NCBI GenBank assembly: GCA_009929445.1
Contig: SAAL01000012.1
Coordinates: forward strand, 1-50,157
DNA: 50,157 nt
Source of the DNA: Bacteroidia bacterium
GTDB taxonomy: Bacteria > Bacteroidota > Bacteroidia > Bacteroidales > Paludibacteraceae
Direction: 5' to 3'
Shown here: in pieces, positions 8,545 through 15,852 of the stretch
How positions within the stretch are numbered: the stretch's first letter is position 1
How the letters are laid out: every line of letters begins with the position of its first letter
Notes under the pieces: model-generated
The model's input: only the letters and a program-made list of their open reading frames with translations
The model's database searches: none
What the model was told of the DNA's origin: nothing
Made by a program: the position numbers and the translations under genes

Positions 8545-8622
8545 GTTGCGGGGTTGCGGTGCGAAATAGCTGTGTATGCCTATTTATCGGTATTGTGTGA
8601 AAAACACACCGCAACCCGCAAC
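8545..8622. repeat. Long imperfect inverted repeat after the DUF3987 gene
   Basis: The left arm starting GTTGCGGGGTTGCGGTG (8545-8563) and the right arm CACACCGCAACCCGCAAC (8605-8622) pair over about 18 bp with one bulged G and one mismatch, enclosing 41 nt. It lies directly downstream of the DUF3987 stop (8628, minus strand) and could act as an RNA hairpin between the two replication genes. It lacks a clear T-run. Confidence 0.7.
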
Positions 8623-8627
8623 CTGGA

Positions 8628-9977
8628 TTATGGATTACAAAGTTTTGAAATATACTGTCGTGTTACTCCAATACTGTCTGCAAATGCTTGTTTATTGGCA
8701 ATCCCTTTTTCTTTTTCAATCAATCGGATTGCATCCGAAATGTTGAAGTTTGAGATATTATTTTGGTCGTAAAGCATAAGAGATGTGCTGATAAAGTATT
8801 CAACTATGTTGATGGCGTATTGCATCGTATTACCCTGAATCTTGAAAGTCATCCACTGTACATCGTCATAAACACCCTCAACAATATGCAGTATCAAAAC
8901 AATGCGAAGTAAGTGTATATCCATTTTAGCATATATGGCTTTGATGTAGTTATGAGTTGATTTGTTGGATTTTTCGGTAAGACTGTTTACAAAATCAACA
9001 TACAGCCTTTTGGCTTCAATAGATAATTCAACCGGTTTTTCGATTAATGGCAATCTTTTCAAATGTTCAATTAACTCATCGTAACGGCTGATTACTTCTT
9101 GACTGACCTGCTTGTCAGAATAGTACGGTTTTTTAATATCCTTTGGATATGCGAATAAAAACCTGCTTGCAAAACCGTTTTCTATCAGACTTTGATTTTT
9201 AAGAATAGCAGATACAACTTCCGGCTGAATAGAACCCACAACAGAAATGAATGGTTTATGTATCAATATGGGTTCCTGTGTTTTACGATTAATTTTCAAG
9301 TCAGAGTTGTTGAACATCGAAAGATAATGTCCTACTTCGCCATTCTTATTATACCTACCAAAATCAGAAAACCATCCCGATAATTCATCGCGAAACAATG
9401 TGATTGAGTTCTCATTTTGAAACATTGTACTATACAAACTTTCAGGTGTAAAATCGTTGATTAAATACTGTCTGTAAGTCGGCTTTGGTGGTTCTGTTGT
9501 TTTCTCTTTTCTTGCCGTTATGCAGTCGGATTTCCATTGCTCCATTTCTTGAATATAGAAATCATAACTCGTCTTGTCTATCTCTGATAGTTTTCTAAAT
9601 GCAATTTTCAGTGGTTCGGACTTTCCAACTCCGGGTGGTGCAACCAACATCAGCCACAATTGCGGAAAGTTTATATACTTTCCATTATGTAGGTGAATTT
9701 TCTTTTGAATGGCAGCACTTACCGCACCGAGTACGGCGCAAGCCGGGAACTCGGGCGGAACTGAATAGACGTCTGAAACTTCTTTGACGAATGAGAGTAA
9801 TGGCTCCGGCAGGGAGTTGACCGGGAAAGGGATTTGAATTTCGTTAGCTTGCTTTGTTTTAGCTTCGAATTCATCTTTCAATAAAGACGTAATGTCTTTA
9901 TCTTTGTATTGTTCGTTGAGTATAGCCCCTTCCGAATTTTGCGGATTCGTGGGGGCTTCGTTTTTTTGTTCTTCCAT
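8628..9977 (-). CDS. DUF3987 P-loop ATPase (replication-type)
   Basis: A 449-aa DUF3987 protein. The Walker A motif is clear in VAPPGVGKSEPLK (about residues 112-124), followed by conserved stretches typical of the family (YLINDFTPESLY, SITLFRDELSGWF, GSIQPEVVSAIL). The last 30 residues form a helix-turn-helix (KQAFADSIGVTRQYISKL). DUF3987 proteins are the helicase-like partners of primases in phages and integrative elements. The gene starts 1 bp inside the preceding HTH gene's stop, so it is part of the HTH-HTH-DUF3987-DUF6371 operon. It ends soon after the HTH, so the C-terminus may be slightly shortened. Confidence 0.8.
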   Translation of the reverse strand: MEEQKNEAPTNPQNSEGAILNEQYKDKDITSLLKDEFEAKTKQANEIQIPFPVNSLPEPLLSFVKEVSDVYSVPPEFPACAVLGAVSAAIQKKIHLHNGKYINFPQLWLMLVAPPGVGKSEPLKIAFRKLSEIDKTSYDFYIQEMEQWKSDCITARKEKTTEPPKPTYRQYLINDFTPESLYSTMFQNENSITLFRDELSGWFSDFGRYNKNGEVGHYLSMFNNSDLKINRKTQEPILIHKPFISVVGSIQPEVVSAILKNQSLIENGFASRFLFAYPKDIKKPYYSDKQVSQEVISRYDELIEHLKRLPLIEKPVELSIEAKRLYVDFVNSLTEKSNKSTHNYIKAIYAKMDIHLLRIVLILHIVEGVYDDVQWMTFKIQGNTMQYAINIVEYFISTSLMLYDQNNISNFNISDAIRLIEKEKGIANKQAFADSIGVTRQYISKLCNP

Positions 9978-10264
9978 TATTTAAGCTCCCTTCTTGCTTT
10001 GATGTAATTGTCGTTTAGTAACTGCTGGATATCGGATATACGGTAGTATATTTTGTTTCCGATCTGGGAAAAAGACACTACTCCTGTGTCACGCCATGTT
10101 TGAGCCGTTTTCTGACTGATGCCCATCAACTCCATGAACTTTGGATTGTCGATGAACATATCTTCGGGTAATTGCCGACTATAGATAAAATCGCCTGCGA
10201 TTTTGTCTAACTTGCGCTGTATGCGGTCGTATTGTTCTTTGAAAAAATCATCGTAGTGGTTCAT
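9977..10264 (-). CDS. Small helix-turn-helix protein (excisionase type), second of a pair
   Basis: A 95-aa protein with an excisionase-like winged helix in the second half: FMELMGISQKTAQTWRDTGV followed by SFSQIGNKIYYRISDIQQLL. In Bacteroidota elements such genes occur in pairs before the replication genes and act as excision or transcription factors. It overlaps the DUF3987 start by 1 bp and lies 11 bp behind a paralogous HTH gene. Confidence 0.75.
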   Translation of the reverse strand: MNHYDDFFKEQYDRIQRKLDKIAGDFIYSRQLPEDMFIDNPKFMELMGISQKTAQTWRDTGVVSFSQIGNKIYYRISDIQQLLNDNYIKARRELK

Positions 10265-10275
10265 ATATCTTCCTC

Positions 10276-10566
10276 CTATTTTGATTTGATGTAATGGGAA
10301 TTCATGAAATTTTCGAGGTCTTCTCTTTTGACAAAGATTTTTGAACCGATTTGGGAAAAAGGTATCAGCCTTTTGTCGCGGTAGGTTTGCCAGGTTTTCT
10401 GACTAACTCCAAGTATCTTTGGAATTTTTACTGATTCAATCCATTGGGAATTTTGTTCACTCTCTGATTTATCCCGGAGGATATTTTCAAGGTTTTCGAT
10501 TTTTTCCTCGAGCTTGTCGAGAAAACTTTGTGGCACAACTGCCATCTGAAGATTTGTTTCTTTCAT
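10276..10566 (-). CDS. Small helix-turn-helix protein (excisionase type), first of a pair
   Basis: A 96-aa paralogue of the next gene. A predicted coiled coil at residues 14-35 (LDKLEEKIENLENILRDK) precedes the HTH (IPKILGVSQKTWQTYRDKRL, then PFSQIGSKIFVKREDLENF). The coiled coil suggests dimer formation. It lies directly downstream of two tandem palindromes that are likely operator sites for this operon. Confidence 0.75.
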   Translation of the reverse strand: MKETNLQMAVVPQSFLDKLEEKIENLENILRDKSESEQNSQWIESVKIPKILGVSQKTWQTYRDKRLIPFSQIGSKIFVKREDLENFMNSHYIKSK

Positions 10567-10691
10567 TTGCGTAAGTATTTAATTATTTATATGATTTAAT
10601 TTTTCCCAAATAACTATTGCAAAGTAAAAGAATATAAATGGCTATAAATCAGGTTTATATGAAATACAATTATGCAAAATAATACCCCGAA

Positions 10692-10762
10692 TTATTTCAA
10701 ATTTGAAATAAATCAGGGCAAAAGAAAACCTCAATATATTTCACTTTTGAAATATAATGAGG
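10692..10762. promoter_or_regulatory. Two tandem palindromes upstream of the HTH operon
   Basis: A perfect 20-bp palindrome TTATTTCAAATTTGAAATAA (10692-10711) is followed by an inverted repeat with 15-bp arms CCTCAATATATTTCA (10729-10743) / TGAAATATAATGAGG (10748-10762) and one mismatch. Both share an ATTTCA...TGAAAT core. They lie between the stop of the 351-aa gene and the HTH genes, in the position of an operator. The second could also serve as a terminator of the upstream gene. Confidence 0.5.
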
Positions 10763-10792
10763 TGTTGAAACGTAGTAATTTATTTCAATCCA

Positions 10793-11848
10793 TTACATGG
10801 ATTGTTCATGTAGTTTGTTTCTGGTTTCGATAATGCGAGATTTAACGTTAGAGTGCTTAAGCTCATCAGGTGTAGTCTGTTTGAGTAAAGTGTAAATGTA
10901 TTTTTCAGGAGTAGTCGTTGTGTTTTCTTTTATTGAATAATCCTCAATCAAGGTTAAGAACACCAAATAATCATGTATAAAACGATAATCTTTATTTGTA
11001 AGCTTAATTGTGTCTATGTCAATTACGTTTTTGTTTTCAATAAAACGGTCAATCCTTTTTAAATACGATAACCTTTTCGCAATAACTGCAATGTGACTAT
11101 TTTTTGGCTTTGCACCAACTTTCTTTTTTGTTTGTGGAATTAATGCTTCAAGTTTGTTATTTAAAAACTCTAAAGTAATGTCTTGTGCAGTATAATGCTC
11201 ATCTGCGTATTTTTCAACCATATAATCATCGTATAAATAATCAAAAATTTCATGATAATTTGATTCGGTAATTTCATCCTCAATCTCAAATTCTGATTTT
11301 ATTTGTGGATTGAGGCTAAGTATTTCATTGATGTTGTCTACAATCCATTCTACATCAAATTTGAACAATAATTCATCTTTAGCTTCTTCAAATGTTATAT
11401 TGGTTAAGTTGAAGTTTCTTATTTTGTATTCGTTTATTAGTGCTTTTTTGATAATTTCAAATGTGTATTTTTCTCTTGTTGTAATACTATTTCTTGATTT
11501 TTGAAATGTAATTGATGTATTCTTTCCTTCTTTTTCATCTAGTAAAAATATAAGCGTTTTGGTAAGGTCTACACAATATTCACTACTTGTCATTATGGTG
11601 CTGTCAAGAGTTTGAATGTTTGGTTTGGACAATTTTGTGGAATAAATTGTTTGCATATGCCAGTATAACAACAATAATTCTGTGTATTCTTCCATGTCAT
11701 TTTTAATGAGCATTTTTATGAAGGCTGGTACATTCAATCCCATCTCAATATAAATGTTTTCATCCTGTTTCTTTCTTCTTTGAAAGTCCGGCATGGAAAA
11801 ACCAAAGCAGGCACAAAATTTTGCAATAGTTTCATCTGAGCTTATCAT
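10793..11848 (-). CDS. Hypothetical protein of integrative elements, 351 aa
   Basis: Not recognised as a named family. It is an acidic, largely helical protein rich in Glu, Asp, Ile and Lys, with no signal peptide or membrane segment. The middle region TEEDE-like stretches (SEFEIEDEITESNYHEIFDYLYDDY) give way to a basic patch QTKKKVGAKPKNSHIAVIAKR and a C-terminal helical part. It sits between the integrase and the HTH pair. The second element has a 296-aa hypothetical gene in the same slot, so a role in regulation or excision is plausible by position only. Confidence 0.6.
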   Translation of the reverse strand: MISSDETIAKFCACFGFSMPDFQRRKKQDENIYIEMGLNVPAFIKMLIKNDMEEYTELLLLYWHMQTIYSTKLSKPNIQTLDSTIMTSSEYCVDLTKTLIFLLDEKEGKNTSITFQKSRNSITTREKYTFEIIKKALINEYKIRNFNLTNITFEEAKDELLFKFDVEWIVDNINEILSLNPQIKSEFEIEDEITESNYHEIFDYLYDDYMVEKYADEHYTAQDITLEFLNNKLEALIPQTKKKVGAKPKNSHIAVIAKRLSYLKRIDRFIENKNVIDIDTIKLTNKDYRFIHDYLVFLTLIEDYSIKENTTTTPEKYIYTLLKQTTPDELKHSNVKSRIIETRNKLHEQSM

Positions 11849-11890
11849 ATTAATTTTTTTATGGTTGTAAAATTAGCAGAAAATAACATA

Positions 11891-11910
11891 CCCCGAAGTA
11901 ATTTTCGGGG
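11891..11910 (-). terminator. Hairpin after the integrase gene
   Basis: CCCCGAA-gtaatt-TTCGGGG (11891-11910) forms a 7-bp GC-rich stem directly behind the integrase stop at 11918 on the minus strand. The following minus-strand bases are T-rich but broken (TATGTTATTTTC), so it may be only a partial terminator. Confidence 0.45.
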
Positions 11911-11917
11911 TTAATTA

Positions 11918-13312
11918 TTATTTGGTAGAAAAATTCAGGAATGCTTCAATTTGTTCGTCAGTCATATTCTCTAATAACTTTTTTGCTCTTTCTTTCGGGT
12001 CCTCTTTTTTCTTAAAAATTGAAGCCATCACAAGATCGGTTTCCTGCGTTTCAAAATTACCCATGTAAGTCTCGGTAACTTTTATGTTGGAGTGTCCTAA
12101 AAGATTTTTCAGGTGGTTGTTGTCGACGTTGTTGTCTTTTGCGATTTTGGCAAAACTATGTCGGGCAATGTGCATTGAAATGTGTTTTTCGATATTTGCA
12201 AATTTAGCCAATTTATTGAGGTATTTGTTTAACAGGGCATTTTTTGCTCCAACTACATTGTTAAGTCTTATAATCATATCAGTGGGTAGTGTAGCTTTTT
12301 GCTCGGGAGTTACAGCTTTAGCATAATCGGCATTGCTGTCAAGTAATGGGAAAATGTAATCGGTAGGTTTGCATTCTTCTTTGTAATACAGTTGGAGAAT
12401 GGTCATGGCTTTATCGTGTAAAAAGATACTTCTATCCTTTTTTGTCTTAGCCATCCTGTATTCCAGGCGTCCATCATCCGTGACGTTGCACCAACGTAAC
12501 TGAATAAGGTCGCCGGCTCTAATCCCTGCCAAATAGAATGAAAAAAGAAAGTAATTCCGGCAATGCCAGATTAATGAACCTTCTTTTAATTCAAGCTGTT
12601 CGATGATTTCAATTTCTTTCTCGTTTAGCTTTTCTTTGGTGGTGCTTATTTCTCTGTTGTACTTGTAGCCAAGGAAAGGGTTTTGTTCGGGCTTAATCAG
12701 TCTGTCCACTTCAACGGCACGGTTGATAATCGTTTTGAATATATTCAAATTTATGGCAATGGTATTCGGATGCAACTTTGCATCAGGATTTCGTTCATTC
12801 TTCAGAGAGTGAAGATAGGCTTCAAATCTGGAAAGGAAGGATGATGTCAGTTCGGCAAACAGCAGGTCTCTTTTCTTTATGGATTTTAGATATCCTTCCA
12901 GCTTGTTACAAAATCCGTTGTATTTTTTGAAGTTGCGGTGACCTCCTTCGTTGAGTATGTCGGTGGTTCTTTGTTTAGCGTATTGCAGGAAAGAGGGTGA
13001 GATTTCCTCTGATTTTATTGTACTGGCAATATTCTCTGATGTGGCAACACCTGTTTTTTTCAAATCCTTGTAGGTGTCTTTTGCATTTTCAAGGATTTCA
13101 GCAAGATTATTATTCCACTTGGCACTATTCGGCTCAGATGGCCTTATCCAGTTGTCTTGCCTGGCTTTAGAATTAAAGTCGTTTGCTGATTTTAGTTCGA
13201 TAGGGGTTTTCAATAATTTTCGTTTTCCATCGGTGGTTATACGCAACCAAACAATAAAGGTCTTATTTCTCGTAGGCCTTTTTTTATTAATTTCAAATCT
13301 GAATGTTGCCAT
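11918..13312 (-). CDS. Tyrosine recombinase (site-specific integrase) of the left element
   Basis: A 464-aa integrase with an N-terminal Arm-type DNA-binding domain (RPTRNKTFIVWLRITTDGKR), a SAM-like core-binding domain (about 110-215) and the catalytic domain. Visible catalytic residues are the Arg in AGIRAGDLIQLRW, the His-x-x-Arg-His in HIARHSFAK, the His in LLGHSNIKVT and the nucleophile Tyr in TETYMGNF. The length and layout fit integrases of Bacteroidota integrative elements. It is at the right edge of the element and its own promoter lies in the attachment-side spacer. It is not closely similar to the second integrase (33970-35040). Confidence 0.92.
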   Translation of the reverse strand: MATFRFEINKKRPTRNKTFIVWLRITTDGKRKLLKTPIELKSANDFNSKARQDNWIRPSEPNSAKWNNNLAEILENAKDTYKDLKKTGVATSENIASTIKSEEISPSFLQYAKQRTTDILNEGGHRNFKKYNGFCNKLEGYLKSIKKRDLLFAELTSSFLSRFEAYLHSLKNERNPDAKLHPNTIAINLNIFKTIINRAVEVDRLIKPEQNPFLGYKYNREISTTKEKLNEKEIEIIEQLELKEGSLIWHCRNYFLFSFYLAGIRAGDLIQLRWCNVTDDGRLEYRMAKTKKDRSIFLHDKAMTILQLYYKEECKPTDYIFPLLDSNADYAKAVTPEQKATLPTDMIIRLNNVVGAKNALLNKYLNKLAKFANIEKHISMHIARHSFAKIAKDNNVDNNHLKNLLGHSNIKVTETYMGNFETQETDLVMASIFKKKEDPKERAKKLLENMTDEQIEAFLNFSTK

Positions 13313-13333
13313 AATGTGTAGTTTTTACTTACA

Positions 13334-13378
13334 CAAATATACACAAAATAAAAATTACAGGCAAATTTACAGGCAAAA
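13334..13378 (-). promoter_or_regulatory. Integrase promoter overlapped by 12-bp-spaced direct repeats
   Basis: On the minus strand TTTG (13362-13365), 20 nt and TATATTTG (13334-13341) form a good Bacteroidota promoter about 20 nt before the integrase ATG. Two copies of TTACAGGCAAA (plus strand, 13355-13365 and 13367-13377), spaced 12 bp apart, cover the -33 box. They could be arm-type integrase sites or operators that shut off the integrase. Confidence 0.55.
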
Positions 13379-13704
13379 ATATGATATTTAATTACATCCG
13401 AATACATTTGAATGCTTTGAAAAATATGTAAGTAGCTGATATATAGAACAAATAAGAGTAAGCGAAAGTAAAGGAAAGTAATATGAGTAGTTCGGCTCTG
13501 GGTACGGAAAAGCAAAAACCCTAATTGATATTCACTCAGTTAGGGTTTTTTATTTGTAATTTGCACCATTTTAGCGCCATAAGCCAGAATTTATCCTTTT
13601 TTTCCATCGGAGCAAAGGGGGGGTAGTCTTTCTTCCCTGGCTTTGAAAAAATAATCTATACTATCCTGCCGTCAAAGTTGCATTTATTAATTGAATTTAT
13701 ATTT
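13379..13704. other. Gene-free junction between the left element and the GH cluster
   Basis: No convincing gene is seen. It holds the conserved word TCGGCTCTGGGTACGG (13492-13507), which recurs in near-identical form at 24102, each time just before a terminator hairpin. The right attachment site of the left element should be in this stretch, but its partner at the left end is outside the window, so the core cannot be set. Confidence 0.5.
13514..13550 (+). terminator. Bidirectional terminator-like hairpin
   Basis: AAAAACCCTAA (13514-13524) and TTAGGGTTTTT (13540-13550) are perfect arms around a 15-nt loop, with A-runs and T-runs outside the GC part. It can stop transcription in either direction between the GH27 gene and the element. 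Confidence 0.7.
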
Positions 13705-15741
13705 TTATTTTACAGGCGAAAATTTATAAAGCATTACTCCGTGTGCAGGAACTTTTATAGCCAATTTACCTGTCGTGGAGTCGATGTTGCTGATATCTTT
13801 TTGTCTCCAAAGGTCTCGTGCCCTAAATTTACCGTTAATACCGAGTTTGCCGAATTCTTTATAACTAAGATCGGCTATTTCGGTGCCAAAGTTGCAGAAA
13901 CCCACAGCGTAGCATCCATCTTCCATTTCTTTTACATAGATTCTGAGATTTCCAATGGTTTGAAGGCAGGTTGCCTGTTTACCCAGCGGATCCTGGTTTA
14001 CTTCTATTACCTCGTCGTTGGTAAGAAGATTTAGCGTGAAATCGTCGAGCTTTTCCATATCGCAACCAATGAGAAGCGGCGCAGAAAAGAGGCTCCACAG
14101 GCTGATGTGCAGATACTGCTCATCGGGCTTAAGCTTGCTGGGATGAGGATTTCCCCAACCTACAGTCCCCACTACAAGCATATCCGGATCGTTCCAGTTG
14201 CCGGGTCTGGCATAAGCGGCCGATTTGTCCTGATCCAAAGCAATGCCTTTTACACTTACCCAGGTATCGGTAATATCGTTGGTGGTTCGCCAGCTATTTC
14301 CTCCAACAGAGTCTCCCCATTTCCAGACATCGGACATACCGTACTGGCATAGACTGTAATAGATGTCGCGTGGTTGCTGGCGCAGGTATTCACCCATCAG
14401 CTTAAAGGGCTTGATAGCAGTACTTAGCTCGGCTCCTCCATTGTAGGATAGTGACGAAACCTTGTAAGGGTCGTTATTAGGCAATCCATTGATTACGTTG
14501 CCATAGCTGCACCAATCGTACTTCAGGTAATCGAAGCCCCATTTGCCATAGCTTTCTGCGTCTTGTTTTTCATAACCATAGCTTCCAGCGCATCCGCCAC
14601 ATGTCCATGGACCGGGGCTTGAGTAAAGACCTATTTTTAAGCCTAAACTATGCACATAATCGGCCAGGGGTTTCATGTCCACAAAACGTGCGTTAGGTAT
14701 GATATAGCCTGCCTCGTCGCGTAGTTTGCCGCGTAACGAAGGGTCTTTGGAATCGCGGTGGTTTTCCCAGAAATCGTCGATGTTGATGTAGGTCCAGCCA
14801 TGATTGATAAGTCCGCTGCTTACCATTGCATTGGCAGCGCGTTTAACCTTATCAGCAGAGACTTCGCCGGCAAAGCAGTTCCAGCTGTTCCATCCCATGG
14901 GCGGAGTAAGCGCGATGCGCTCGCCACATTCGATACGCAGTTTCTTTTCTGCATTTCCTTTGGCATTCTTTGCTCCCAGAGTAACCATGTATGTCCCTGC
15001 TTTGGTGAGCTTACCTGTAATGATTCCTGTTTTCGGATCAATGGTCAAGCCTTTGGGTAATCCTTTTGCTGAAAAGGTCATTGGGCGGTCGCCGGTAGCA
15101 ACTACTATAAATTGAAATGGCGAACCGGGCCGAACTCCAAATACTTTAGCGCTATTGATCTTTGGCGTAGCCGCAGGTTTGGGTGTAAGAATATAGGGTT
15201 CACTTGAAATCGGGTTATAGGTTTTGAAGGTCGTAACCCCGGTGGTTGTGAATTTAGCATCCACCCATTCGGCATGATCGTAGTAGTTGCCATTGCCGCC
15301 ATCGGCCACAACCAGTTCGAGTTTCTTAATGCCAGTAAGGTCTACGGAGCATGTCCTGGCTGTATCGCCAACCTTCATTCTTCCGCTCGACCATATTTTT
15401 TTGCCATCGCCATATATTTCGAATTCTGCTGCAGCACCATGGCCGGCTACTTCGTCATCGAGGCCTACTTTTGCATTGAAGGCTATGGCATTCCCATCGA
15501 GAAGGATCAATAATGAGCTAACCGAGTGGGTTGCAAAACCCCGTTCGAAAGTTTTACCAGCAATGGTAAGGGTATGGCCATCCAGCGATTTGTTTTTCAC
15601 CGGTACTCCATAGCCCTGTGTGGCTGTGCTCAGGTCGAGTTCATCGAGCCATACGGTTTGGGCAGAAAGATTTCCTGTTCCTGTTAATCCCAGGGCAATT
15701 GCGAAAATTGTTGCAATCGTCAGCTTACATTTATTCATCAT
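13705..15741 (-). CDS. Secreted GH27 alpha-galactosidase-type hydrolase with NPCBM domain
   Basis: A 678-aa exported enzyme. Residues 1-27 are a signal peptide (KLTIATIFAIALGLTGTGN). An NPCBM-type domain follows (about 30-170: SLDGHTLTIAGKTFERGFATH, HAEWVDAKF), then an Ig-like putative-Ig linker domain (about 185-275), then GH27 (LTPPMGWNSWNCFAGEV to the end). The nucleophile is D409 in LKYDWCSYG and the acid/base is D489 in SWRTTNDI, so it should be active. The family removes alpha-galactosyl or beta-L-arabinopyranosyl residues with retention. It is the last gene of the five-gene GH cluster; the substrate is inferred from its neighbours. Confidence 0.9.
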   Translation of the reverse strand: MMNKCKLTIATIFAIALGLTGTGNLSAQTVWLDELDLSTATQGYGVPVKNKSLDGHTLTIAGKTFERGFATHSVSSLLILLDGNAIAFNAKVGLDDEVAGHGAAAEFEIYGDGKKIWSSGRMKVGDTARTCSVDLTGIKKLELVVADGGNGNYYDHAEWVDAKFTTTGVTTFKTYNPISSEPYILTPKPAATPKINSAKVFGVRPGSPFQFIVVATGDRPMTFSAKGLPKGLTIDPKTGIITGKLTKAGTYMVTLGAKNAKGNAEKKLRIECGERIALTPPMGWNSWNCFAGEVSADKVKRAANAMVSSGLINHGWTYINIDDFWENHRDSKDPSLRGKLRDEAGYIIPNARFVDMKPLADYVHSLGLKIGLYSSPGPWTCGGCAGSYGYEKQDAESYGKWGFDYLKYDWCSYGNVINGLPNNDPYKVSSLSYNGGAELSTAIKPFKLMGEYLRQQPRDIYYSLCQYGMSDVWKWGDSVGGNSWRTTNDITDTWVSVKGIALDQDKSAAYARPGNWNDPDMLVVGTVGWGNPHPSKLKPDEQYLHISLWSLFSAPLLIGCDMEKLDDFTLNLLTNDEVIEVNQDPLGKQATCLQTIGNLRIYVKEMEDGCYAVGFCNFGTEIADLSYKEFGKLGINGKFRARDLWRQKDISNIDSTTGKLAIKVPAHGVMLYKFSPVK

Positions 15742-15770
15742 GTTGTGTATCTAATATGTTTATTATATGG

Positions 15771-15805
15771 AATCGTTTGCACCTATTTGGAATGTAAACG
15801 TTTTA
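15771..15805. promoter_or_regulatory. Possible LacI-type operator pair upstream of GH27
   Basis: AATCGTTTGCAC (15771-15782) and TGTAAACGTTTTA (15793-15805) each contain the CGTTT/AAACG core seen in LacI-family sites, 22 bp apart, in the 111-bp gap before the GH27 gene. No LacI-type gene is in the window, so this is a weak call by motif alone. Confidence 0.25.
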
Positions 15806-15852
15806 AAGTGCTATAAAATTGGGTTTAATTCGTCTTCAGTTAATTAAGTATT

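Noticed and set aside
13492-13511. Possible tRNA 3' end as attachment site of the left element
   Set aside because: TTCGGCT looks a little like a T-loop, but the flanking bases cannot form a T-stem and no acceptor or anticodon arm is present.
14758-15613. Several plus-strand frames of 80-108 codons opposite the GH27 gene
   Set aside because: They are antisense to a well-supported catalytic gene and show no family features.
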